This document shows, piece after piece, positions 8,142-17,200 of a DNA stretch of 19,010 nucleotides (its first letter is position 1; each line of letters begins with the position of its first letter). Both the position numbers and the translations under genes were made by a program. The DNA lies in the NCBI GenBank assembly GCA_005223375.1, contig RXOD01004704.1, positions 1 to 19,010 on the forward strand. The letters are read 5' to 3'. The DNA is from Amoebophrya sp. AT5.2. Taxonomy: Eukaryota; Sar; Dinophyceae; Syndiniales; Amoebophryaceae. Below the pieces are notes generated by a model. The model had not been told where the DNA came from, ran no database searches, and saw nothing but the letters and a program-made list of their open reading frames with translations.

Positions 8142-8648
8142 CCTGTGCAACTAGAGTGTTTTCGTGGTGTATCGCTTTCCTTTAAATACGAGCAGCTTTC
8201 TGTAGTACGAGCGTCTTGGTATCTTCTTTACATCAAACACGACTTCTGCGTCACTGCTCGACTCATGCTGAGGATGCACTTTGCAGCAATGTACTTAACT
8301 CCAACTCCTGATCGCAAAGACTACATGCACTTCATGTTGGCGCGCGGAAGTAAACCATCCAGAAAAAAAACAGAGATCATAGAAGATAAAGATACTAAAA
8401 AACGTATCCTGTACGCACCGATGGATTAGGGGCGTCATAAGAAACACGAGAGGGAACCAATTGAAAAACTCGGATGAACAACACGACCTCATGAACAGCG
8501 AAAGGCGGTTACTGCCGAAGGTTTAATCACACGTGATCGTCCTCCATCATTCACATTCCTCGTTCGCTCGGCCTATGTGTCCTTGAGCGCAAAAGGCAAC
8601 CTGTGGTCATCTTACTTTATTTTCACGCGCGGGCGGGTTCCGAGAAGT
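8142..8648. other. Spacer upstream of paralogue 2
   Basis: This 507-nt AT-richer spacer has no supported gene, tRNA or strong repeat. It includes an A-rich stretch near 8360-8400. It must hold the 5' UTR of paralogue 2 and the 3' UTR of the 486-aa gene; no distinct signal is visible. Confidence 0.6.
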
Positions 8649-10356
8649 TCAAGCCGAGGGCCGTCCCTGCGAGCTTCTGCCGCGTTTCGTTCGCATTCGG
8701 TTCTCGCAGTTCGTCGGCACCCCCCTCGTACTTTCCGGGGCAACCGTTTCCGCGCCTCCCTCCTCCGAGGATCGCATGTACGCCGCCATCTTCTTATCGG
8801 CTGCAGCGACGCCAAGCCGCTTCGGACTGGTTCTTGTCAAAAACCCGCCTTGCCCGTTTTCCCCGGCTCCACTCGGCGTCGACTGGGCACCGAAAGCCGG
8901 GGAGAGGTGTCGAGGTCGCGGCGCTCCCACCTGCTGCAACAGCGAACCGGAAATCCCACGAATTGCTGCTGTCTCTGATGTGGCTCCTGTGGTCCCTACC
9001 GCGCCCGGAACTGAAGGGGTCGGCGCTCCGCTCTTGCTCGCCGAGAGCAATTCATCGTCGTCCTCTACCTCATCTCGTTCTCGATGCGTTTGAACAGGCA
9101 TCGGGCGTCGCGGAATGTCGTGGATCGACGGGTCGCCATCTGCATCGTCGTCGTCGTCGTCCGACAGAAATTTTTCGTCCAGCAACTGCCCACCCATCTC
9201 GCCATCGTAGGACGGAGGGTTCGAAAGCTGGTCTTCATCCGGCTCAAAGAACTCCGCCCCTGCTCCTTCTCGCGGAGCGGAAGTTGCTAAAAGCGGTGGC
9301 TTCGCGCCTTTCGCTGTTTCCCCCGGAGCATGCTGGCTGACACGGCCACCGATGGGCGGCGAGCGACTGCCGAAATTCGGACGCTTGTTCCTCTCCGCGA
9401 GATAGTTGCTCGCCTTCATCTTGTACGCATTGTCATTCAAGCTCACGACCGCGCCGACGCTTCCTGCCGAAGAGCGGATTCCGGCGCGCAGCGGATTTCT
9501 CAGCCGAGACTCGTACGTCAAGCTCTTCGGTACTTTCTTCTTCAGGCTCGACGAGGTTTTTGTCAGTTTCTCCTCACCATCGAGTCGGTCCCGCTCGTGC
9601 TCCATCTCGATCGCGTCCGTTTTCTCCTTACACGCCTGCAAGCCCCGGATGCAATTGAATATTCCCAGCTCGGTTTGCCGCTTTTCTGGCGACGCCACGT
9701 TCTTGTTCGTGCTGGCTTTGCCCATCGTTTGCGCCGTTCCCGCGGTGCTCGTCCCGCCTGTGCTTCCTCGCGATCTGTTGCTGCGCGCGGTCGGGGGCGC
9801 GATCCCCTGCTGGTCGCGCGTCCGCGCCGTCCGGCTGAAGCTGGTGCCGCGCGCCGCGGCACCTGAAGCCACGCCCGCCATCGCACCCGAAACGCGTCTG
9901 GAGCCCCCGTTTTGCGACGGCCGTCGGTTCTGCGACGAAGTCCTAGAAGACGAGGAGGCCGCGGCGGCCGCCGGTGGGGCGCTGGCCCTGATGTCGCCGG
10001 GGGTACCGACGAAGTTCGGCGGAGCGTTTCCGCTAGAGGTGGATGGTGCCTGGCCACTGCTCCGGAGAAGTGGCGGCGTGCCGGGCTGTTATAGGTGTTG
10101 GAGTTGGTCTAAGTCTTGGTGTTGTAGCTAGTTCTGAGTGAGAGTGAACAAGGTTGTTCATCCATGTTCTTCAAATCTTCGTAGGCTAAAAATAATTGAT
10201 CTTTGCCCAGAACTTCTGAGCAGTAGGTACCGGCTGCGAGTGACGAGTGCGGCTTCCAGTCCCGCGCCCGCGCTCGTGGGGTGCGAAATCGTAAGACCGT
10301 GTCGTCGATGCTCCGCTGTGTCGGGCTCTCACCGGCTCTGACCGTCTGGCGCCCAT
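8649..10356 (-). CDS. Low-complexity protein with acidic run, about 486 aa, mini-exon start
   Basis: Proposed exons are 10356-10333 (8 codons, MGARRSEP) and 10085-8649. The main exon reads in frame without a stop from the acceptor TATAACAG|CCC at 10086, but its first Met is only at 9881. The 68 codons before that Met have the same Ser/Pro/Ala/Gly-rich coding character as the rest, so an upstream start exon is needed. The protein has a helical Lys/Glu-rich section (roughly EKRQTELGIFNCIRGLQACK onward), a six-Asp run coded by a GAC repeat, a second acidic patch (RDEVEDDDE) and a basic C-terminus (MRTKRGRSSQGRPSA). It looks disordered and possibly nucleic-acid or scaffold related, but no family is recognised. 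If the mini-exon is wrong, the minimal protein starts at 9881 with 410 residues. Confidence 0.68.
9145..9162. repeat. TCG trinucleotide run coding poly-Asp
   Basis: Five TCG units plus TCC on the plus strand give most of the six-Asp run on the minus strand (Asp codons GAC). It lies inside the 486-aa gene and keeps the frame. Confidence 0.85.
10086..10332 (-). other. Intron 1 of the low-complexity acidic-run gene
   Basis: The donor is GAGCCG|GTGAGAG and the acceptor is CACCTATAACAG|CCC. Length is 247 nt and phase is 0. The 24-nt upstream exon starts at an ATG and is in frame with the acceptor. An in-frame TAA lies directly before the acceptor, which excludes simple readthrough. Confidence 0.5.
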
Positions 10357-10565
10357 CAAAGGAGACGCTTGCCCGCCTGAGACGTAGGGTCAACGAAGTG
10401 AAAATGCAGTAACAGTAAGTGTAAGTAGAAGACAAATGAAGGACGTGTTGCTGATGCTGTTAGTTGAGTGTTGAGGTTGATCTTGACGCAAGCTAATACT
10501 AGAACCGGTGGATCTAGTATCGTCTTCTGTGGGGCATGGGCAAGGAGGATCATGATCGATCAAGC

Positions 10566-12421
10566 TCACCCCGCGAAGAAGCTGCTGGTCGTGGAGGTCC
10601 AGAACTTGCTATTTCTTCGCCAGTACCTGACGTCAAAAAACGCTGCACCTGTGGGCGGCACGAGGGAGTTTCGTTTTGGTGTCGGCACCAGATTTTGCAT
10701 CGGCGGAGACAGCGTATTGGCTCCGATGGCTATGACGCCGCCACCAGCTCCGGTCGTTGGCGACGGCACAAACCTTGCATCCTGTGGGCCTCTCGCCGAC
10801 GCAGGCGGCGCGTGCGCATCTCGTCCCTCGCGCGCACCCTGCGGACTCGCTGCCGAGAGGAACTCGTGCTTAATCTGCTCCCATTCCTCGCTCGTTTGTG
10901 TTCCCGCGCTCGCGGCAGGTACCAAATGGCGCTCACTCCACGAGTGAAGTGCAGAAATGCGAGCCTGTACGATCATGGATGGTGAGATAGATTATTCATT
11001 GTGGCGAAGCAGCTTTCGTTCATCGTCACCAAGAAAAGAAAGATTTGACTTCTAAGGCTCGTATCTCCGAAGTACGATGTCTTCCTTCAAGAATCCGATG
11101 TTTTCTTTTTGGAACTCCACGTGCTCTTGTTTTTGGCAGATCTCCACCACTAGGTCCTCCAGCTGCGCCTGCGCTTTCCGTATCTGCAGCTCTGCCTGTT
11201 GCTGCTGGCTCAAGTGCGTGCACTGGTAGCAGCCCATCTCGTTCGCCTGCAGGCCGTGCTTTTGAAACAAACCCGCGTCCTGCTCCTGGATGCGCTGCAT
11301 GATGTTCGACATGTTGATTTCCCGCCGCAACACCATGTCCTTCAGGTCCTGCAGCTCGTATTCCTTCCTTTCGACCTCGTACTGCACGCGGAGCAAAATC
11401 TCCTGCTGCCGCTTCTTCAGAACCGCAACCCGCTCGGGACCGGACTCCGGGAGACCAGCTTCTTCCACAGACGACGCAGACGTCGTGGCACCAGAGGTGC
11501 TTGCGGCAGTCGTGGTGGTTGACGCGCCCGACGTCGAGGACGGCGGGTGCCGACCGAGAGGAGCGTCTGACGTTGTACTACGGCAGTCAAGCTCAACATT
11601 GTCCCCTAACATGACGACATCCTCTTCTCCCCCCTCCGAAGTGTCGTCCTCATCCTCGGCTGCGAGCTCGACGCCCTTCTCCATGCGTTCCACGTACTCG
11701 CCCCACTTGGCGTTGATGTCTTGCTCGAGCTCCAAAACCAGTCCCTGGCACTTCTCGATCTCTTCCGCGTGGCGCGCCTCCTCCTTTCGCTTCTCCGCCA
11801 GAATGCCGTCGCGCTGAATTTTTGTCCGGTCCTTGAACGCCGCTGCGCGCTGTTCGAGCGCCTCGCGCCGTTCGCCGTGGGCCGCAGCCAGAGGCTCCTG
11901 TTTTGTGGGAGGGTAAGGGTTTTCAACATCATGTTGCCCATCAAATTTGGATTCGTCTGATAGACGTGTTGACAGTGAAGAGGACTTGTTCTCTTGCTCT
12001 TCAGTCCTTTTACCTATGCTATGGCATGTAGACACTGGACTGGGGCCCTGGCACTCAAAGAACATGTACCTGTAAGTAGGTGGAAATAAGAAAGTACCAC
12101 GAGTTCCCTTGGCAGAATGCTGTTCTGGGCCGCCGGAAGGGCAGAAGCAGTTACATTTCCCCCAGGACTGGAGGGCGCTTCTGGAGTGCTGACGACAAAC
12201 TTATCGCACTGGTCTTGTAGGAGGTTGAGGCCCTCCTGGAGCAGCTCGAGCATCGTCTTCGGCGGGCCCCTCTTGTTCCCCGCCTCTACATCATTGGAGG
12301 CACCATTCCCGATTTCGCTTGATGATCCACTACCGACCGTATTCTCGTCGTCAGGAGCGCCGCCCCCGCCAGGTCCACCTCGCGGGAGGGTTGGCGTCGC
12401 CATCACCACGTCAGCGGCCAT
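10566..12421 (-). CDS. Coiled-coil protein, about 514 aa, three exons
   Basis: Proposed exons are 12421-12098, 11897-11076 and 10964-10566, with both introns phase 0. The ATG at 12421 sits in TTACAATGGCC, a good eukaryotic start context. Residues 1-108 are Gly/Ser/Pro-rich with one helix (TMLELLQEGLNLLQDQCDKF). Exon 2 holds a coiled coil at ~109-185, an acidic then Ser/Thr-rich linker at ~186-260, and a longer coiled coil at ~262-382 (KKRQQEILLRVQYEVERKEY, then QQQQAELQIRKAQAQLEDLV). A Cys-x-x-Cys lies between these helices. Exon 3 is low complexity with an aromatic, basic tail. No family is recognised; centrosomal, basal-body or scaffold roles are possible only by general resemblance. The exon 2-3 join is inferred; without it, exon 2 would end at TAG 11052 and exon 3 would be a separate small gene only 75 nt away. 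Confidence 0.72.
10965..11075 (-). other. Intron 2 of the coiled-coil gene
   Basis: The donor is GACATC|GTACTTCGG and the acceptor is GATCGTACAG|GCTCGC. Length is 111 nt and phase is 0. The donor shares its first seven bases with CAMSAP-like intron 2. A pyrimidine-rich tract (CTTTCTTTTCTTGG) lies mid-intron. The competing reading is a true stop at 11052 and a new ATG at 10976. Confidence 0.5.
11898..12097 (-). other. Intron 1 of the coiled-coil gene
   Basis: The donor is CTCGTG|GTACTTTC and the acceptor is CCTCCCACAAAACAG|GAG. Length is 200 nt and phase is 0. Readthrough of exon 1 stops at 12014. An in-frame ATG at 12065 sits inside the intron in the exon 2 frame, but the sequence between it and the acceptor is AT-richer and unlike the flanking coding DNA. 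An alternative in-frame donor is GTAACT at 12154. Confidence 0.6.
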
Positions 12422-13006
12422 TGTAAGGGTGGTGCGTGTGCGTTAACGTTCTTCTCGTGCGAATCTGAAAGAATGAGCACGATGAAAAGGCCGAGGCGCA
12501 AACGCTTCTGCTTCTAGGTTCTAACGAAGGTGGAGCTGTACAACCAGACCCTCCATCTTTCAGCAGGCGCTTACTGGTCGCTACGGTACTTGAGTTTGTA
12601 CTCAACTCTACTTGTACTTTGATTGTAGGTAAGTTTCATAAAAATAAAACCGGACGACGAAGAGACGCCACGAACGATGGAAGCACGCACCGACCGGCGA
12701 GGCCGAGTGGCTGTACGCAACTGCAGCCAATCGCCAGTGTTGTGCTTGTCTTTCTCCGCGTCTTGCATTGTCCTACATCCAGTTTGAGTAGTCTGACTCT
12801 CCTCGTTCTTGCTCTAGCAGTCAACAGATAAGAAGACGCAACCTCGCTCACTGGTGGTCGAGGTCGTCTGATTCTGAAAGAATACTTGATGAACAGGTGG
12901 CGGTGTGCTGGGCAGGCGTCTTCGGTTTCGCGGTGCGGTCTCGAGAGGCACAGAAATCAAAATCTATCATTCAACTTCGTGCATTTACAATTTCCTCAAT
13001 TTCTGC
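12422..13006. other. Spacer between the 208-aa gene and the coiled-coil gene
   Basis: This 585-nt spacer has no supported gene. A GGCCGAGTGG word near 12700 resembles part of a tRNA A-box but has no matching B-box or cloverleaf. Nothing else stands out. Confidence 0.6.
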
Positions 13007-13633
13007 TCATTTTTTCTGTTTTTCGACGCTCATTTCTCCGTTCCTCGCGAAGAAGTACTCTCCGTAGTTCGCTGGGGGTTCATAGAAGGTTCTCTTCCGC
13101 ATCAAATCCAGCCTCTGCTGGATCTGTTGCGCGAATTCGCCCAGGTCTCCTTCCATCCTGTAGAGTTCGCGGCGCCCCTCGGACACGAACTCCAGCACCT
13201 TCGTCCGCAGGCTGTCCGCCATGCGCACGTATAGCCGCACGTCGTCGGCGACAGCCTTCCGCGCGTCATCGGAGAGCTTAACCAGGTCCAGGGAGCGACG
13301 GATGCCCTGCCGGAGCTCCTTGTCCTGCTTCTTCACCAGGTCCTCAAGCGCCGTCTTGGTCTGCCGCGCCGACGCCTCGCTGCTCCTGTGGTGCTCAGTC
13401 TCGCGTTCCTCCAAGTAGGAAGAAGACGCATGCAGCGCGGGATGTTGATCGGGCTGCTGGAGGTGGTTCAGACTGTTCGGTTGGCGTGCAGAGGACAGCG
13501 ACACGGCCACGCAGCACGACGCGAGGAGCAGAAGTGGCCTTTTATTCCGGAAGAACGGTGTTGAATGAGGCGAGCGCTGAGACCAAGGGCGCCCTGAAGC
13601 GGTCGCGGTGGTCGTGATCGCAGCACACAACAT
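13007..13633 (-). CDS. Hypothetical 208-aa helical protein with N-terminal signal-anchor-like segment
   Basis: I do not recognise a family. The ATG at 13633 is the first in frame after a TAA. Residues 1-32 are Ser/Thr/Arg-rich. Residues 33-46 are hydrophobic (PLLLLASCCVAVSL) and followed by SSARQ, so this could be a signal peptide with a long n-region, a signal anchor or part of an organelle-targeting presequence. Residues ~70-170 are charged and helical (TALEDLVKKQDKELRQGIRR, then DDVRLYVRMADSLRTKVLEF). The C-terminus has a Tyr/Phe-rich patch (FYEPPANYGEYFFARNGE) and a basic tail. There is no sign of an intron. It is separated by ~570 nt from the CKK gene upstream and ~585 nt from the coiled-coil gene downstream. 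Confidence 0.7.
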   Translation of the reverse strand: MLCAAITTTATASGRPWSQRSPHSTPFFRNKRPLLLLASCCVAVSLSSARQPNSLNHLQQPDQHPALHASSSYLEERETEHHRSSEASARQTKTALEDLVKKQDKELRQGIRRSLDLVKLSDDARKAVADDVRLYVRMADSLRTKVLEFVSEGRRELYRMEGDLGEFAQQIQQRLDLMRKRTFYEPPANYGEYFFARNGEMSVEKQKK

Positions 13634-14202
13634 CAACAAGACTTAGATGTAGATGCGGAGTAGATGTAGAAACCAGAGCTAATACGTCGTCGATTGATTG
13701 TAGTATTTTTACTGCATGATCAACCTAAAGTCGATTACTTCCGAATCCGACACGACACCGACAACACGATCCACGAAAAATGTATTGAAAAAAGTTGTTG
13801 GCTTTTATCTTTATTGTGCGGGACTAGCGACCTGTGTGAACGCAGCGTTACTTTGGACGCACTGGATGGGTTGTGTTGAGGTTGAGCAGGTTGAGTTCTT
13901 TGAGTGCATTCTACTTTTCTCCGGTCCCTGTACTCACAAGGCGGTGGAAAAATCAAAATCCGCTTAGAGTATCCTCGCAGAAGTGTTGATTCGCCTCGCA
14001 GAAGTGTTGATTCGCAACTTGACCGCACCCGCACGACAACACGTACACCTTTGCACTTCGTACTAGGGTACGCAATCGTGGGAGGGCACAACGTAAACGA
14101 GCGATAGAAGACTCTGTGACCCACAAGAATCGATCACATCTTCAGAAGTCGATGTTAAAACCAATTTCACGGCACGTCCGCCACCCCTCGCGCACATAGA
14201 CT
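13634..14202. other. Spacer between the CKK gene and the 208-aa gene
   Basis: This 569-nt spacer has no supported gene. It holds the 21-bp tandem repeat and, near 13645-13670, two TAGATGTA words just upstream of the 208-aa gene's ATG. These could be 5'-UTR sequence. Confidence 0.6.
13973..14014. repeat. Two-copy 21-bp tandem repeat in spacer
   Basis: The unit cctcgcagaagtgttgattcg occurs twice with no gap, at 13973-13993 and 13994-14014. It lies in the spacer between the CKK gene and the 208-aa gene, about 190 nt past the CKK stop. No coding role is seen. Confidence 0.9.
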
Positions 14203-17200
14203 CTACACCTGCTTCCTTGCTTTGGGTAGGAACTCCTGTTTGAGGAAGACCGCGTCCACGGCGCCGGAGATTTCGCTGGCTCCCTCGATCTCCTTGAAGG
14301 TGCGCGCTCCCGTGTCGAAGCGATAGTACCGCTCCACCATGTGGTCCGCGATCACACTTGGGCATCCAAACAGGTGCGCCACCCGCACCCACCTGTTTCC
14401 CCTCAGCGCGTACAGCGCGCGGAAGTCCCTCCGCCCCTGCTTGTGCATACCGCGGAACACGATCACGAACCGCTCGTCGTTCAAAACGCTGTCGATCTGG
14501 GCAAGAACGGTCTCTCGCAGCTGCCGCGACGCCTCGCCCTGGAGAAGGAGGAGGACCGCATTCCTCGTCAGCTTCCGGTTGGACTTCTCGCGGCACTTGG
14601 GGGGCAACAGGGGTCGGTGCTGTGCTCCGTTGGTCGCGGATTTATTCGCCGGCAAAAGGCTGCGGAGCGAGATGTCGTCGGGATGTTGGGCCGAGGATGC
14701 AGCAAGACCACCAGCTCCGCCGTCGTATTGAAAACTGCTGGCAGAGGTCGGCGTCGCACTGCGAGGGGGGATCAATTTGGAGTGCTTGGGAGCTCCTCCT
14801 GCGTCCTCGTGGCAGCCGCCATGAAGATCCTGATCCCCCTGGACGCCGCGGCCGGGCTGAGGCGACGCGACCACCGGCGTGGGCGTGCCGAGCAAAAAGG
14901 GGTTCTTCTTGGGAGACCCAGCAGTACCAGGCAGCTGCTCGAGCACCCTCCGGGCGCGCAACGTCGGACTGCGTCCCGGCGGCGCAGGGATGTTGGAGGG
15001 CTGTTGAGAATCGATGAGAGAATGGTAGATACTTAGTCACTACAGATCGCGTTGCAGTCGGACGCTGTGAGGCACTTCTCGCTGTTGAAGTCGGTAGTTG
15101 ATCATTATCATTGAAAAGTTTTGGGCGGTTTACTTTCTTAGATTCACCTTCTCTTTGTTTGTCGCAGATACAACTCCCCGCCCGGCATCTGCCTGCATGC
15201 GCACGACGCTGCCACTCGAAGCCATCACGGGCTTCATCTCCGTCCCACTGACGTCCCTGCGCAGGTGGCCTGCAGCCGACGAACCTGTTCCCGAGCCTTC
15301 GAGTTCCGACACGCTCGAGTTCACATTGGTGCTCGCGGCACTCGCACCATGGTGCTGTTTTTTGCTTGGCGTCGCTCCTGAAGCCTCCACCTTGCCCCCA
15401 CCTTGCCTCGCGAGCTCGCGCTGGCGTCGCTCGGACTCCCACTTCTTTTTGCGCTCTAGCGTCTCCTGCTCCTTCCGCTTGCGAAGCTCCTCCACCTTCC
15501 TGGCCATGCGCTCCATCTTGCGCACTCGCCGCCGCTCCGATTCCTGGACGTGGAAGTTCGACGTGTGGTACGTATGTTGTTCATAACGTGAAGAGACAAG
15601 CCCCCTTTAGGTATCGACGAAACAAGGATGCAAGCGCATGCGCAGGTGCACCCGCAGCACAAAATTGATGCTCACGAACTACAGAAGACAAAACAGAAGT
15701 ACTTCATCCAGCACTTCTGGGTCAAGAACGGTGTCGTCGGGGTTGTTCGTTACGACTTCCACCGGAACTTCGACCAAGTTCTGATGCTCCCGACTGGGCC
15801 TCCTCTGCAGGAGCTGCGTATGTGTGTCGCGTGGTCGTTCCTCGACGCAGAAGTTCACTGGCGACGTTGACGCAGCAGGCGTTGCTAATGCCGCAGGCGC
15901 AACCTCAACTTCAAGTTCGGGGAGGGTTGGGGTCACGCTGTAAACCTCATGGTCGACGTCGGCTTCCATTTGTTTCGAAGGTATGTCATCGCGAAGTTGT
16001 TCCGAGGGCGGGGATAGATGAAAATCCTGCTCTATGGCGGCGCTACTTTTCTCCTGTGTGGTTGTGCTGCCAGCCATTCGCACAACTCCGCGGCCCGCAC
16101 CATCAAAATCGGCGATCTCTTCGCCTCTCTCGCGTGGTTGAAAGTTGAGCTCCTTCACATCGGGGTCGATTTCGAACCTGACGACGCTATCCGCAACCGC
16201 CGTAGAAAACTTGGCGGTCGGCTTCACAGCGAGCGGCTTGGCTGTTTTCAATCCGATGTTTGCAGCAGCTGCTGGCAGCAAGAGAGAAGAACTGGAGCGC
16301 ACCACCGGAGACTTATCGGCTCGATGGTCGCCAGCATCTTCGTGGGGGTCTACTGCAGTGATGCCGGTCTCGGAGTTTTTTCGATGGGCGGTCGAGAGAA
16401 GCCGCTGGTAGATCACAGAAGCGGAACTCGCATCCTTCACCTTCACGACGTTGGTTGGGTCCGTTTCCGTCAGGTCGACAGTCTGCACCGAGCCCTTCGA
16501 ATTCGCGCCCGCGTGCTCAGAGCCGGATCCAGTACCCTGCTGCGTTGCATGGATGAGGAGCAAAAGTAGACTTGTTCACGTCCTCGACTACTGGGATTCA
16601 TTTTAATTTTTTCAGCATTCGTTTTTATAATGATTTTTGCGACAATCAATGCATGATAACGCAGGCCGCAGCCTGTACCTGCACGGTTTCCGCGCCGTCG
16701 GTCGGGGTTGCGTTTACCGATCTGGGGTAGTTCGCCGCGTACGAAGCCTTTCCCGACCGCAGTTCGTCGTTGTAGTAAATGAAGGTCGTCTTCGCGGCTT
16801 CTGTCGCTGCGTTTGGAACCGCTTCCACGGCTCCTGCCGGTGCCACCTCTGGACCACCAGCAGTAACCGAAGCTCCACCAGCGACCCCTGCTCCTGCTGT
16901 TCCCCCACCACCGGAATCTCGGCCGCTGGAAGACGCGCCGGCGGATGAGGAAGCAGTCGCGCCGCCGCCCAGAATCTGCTTCAGTCGGTCGGCCGAGTTC
17001 CGAAACAAAGACCCGAGCGGATCGTTTTTTAGCACGCCTACCTGCTGCTCCGAGGCCGAGTTAAGATGGCTCAAAGGAGTACTGCTTCCCCCCACGCTGA
17101 TGTTCAGCTTTCGCGAGTCTAAGAGCGGCGTCTGATTCCAGCTCCCGCGCAGAAGCGACGAAGACGTCGACTGGTGATGTGTTGGGTGGAGCAATCCTCC

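Noticed and set aside
8603..9340. Long plus-strand open frame opposite the 486-aa gene
   Set aside because: It mirrors a GC-rich minus-strand exon; the translation is Arg/Ser/Pro-rich, has no recognisable domain, and the minus frame has the more natural protein.
10109..10435. 108-codon minus-strand frame covering the proposed mini-exon and intron
   Set aside because: It has no ATG at its start, mixed composition, and overlaps a better splice model in another frame.
12690..12750. Possible tRNA (GGCCGAGTGGCTG resembles a Ser/Leu tRNA D-arm)
   Set aside because: No T-arm GTTCGA motif or acceptor-stem pairing follows at the right distance.
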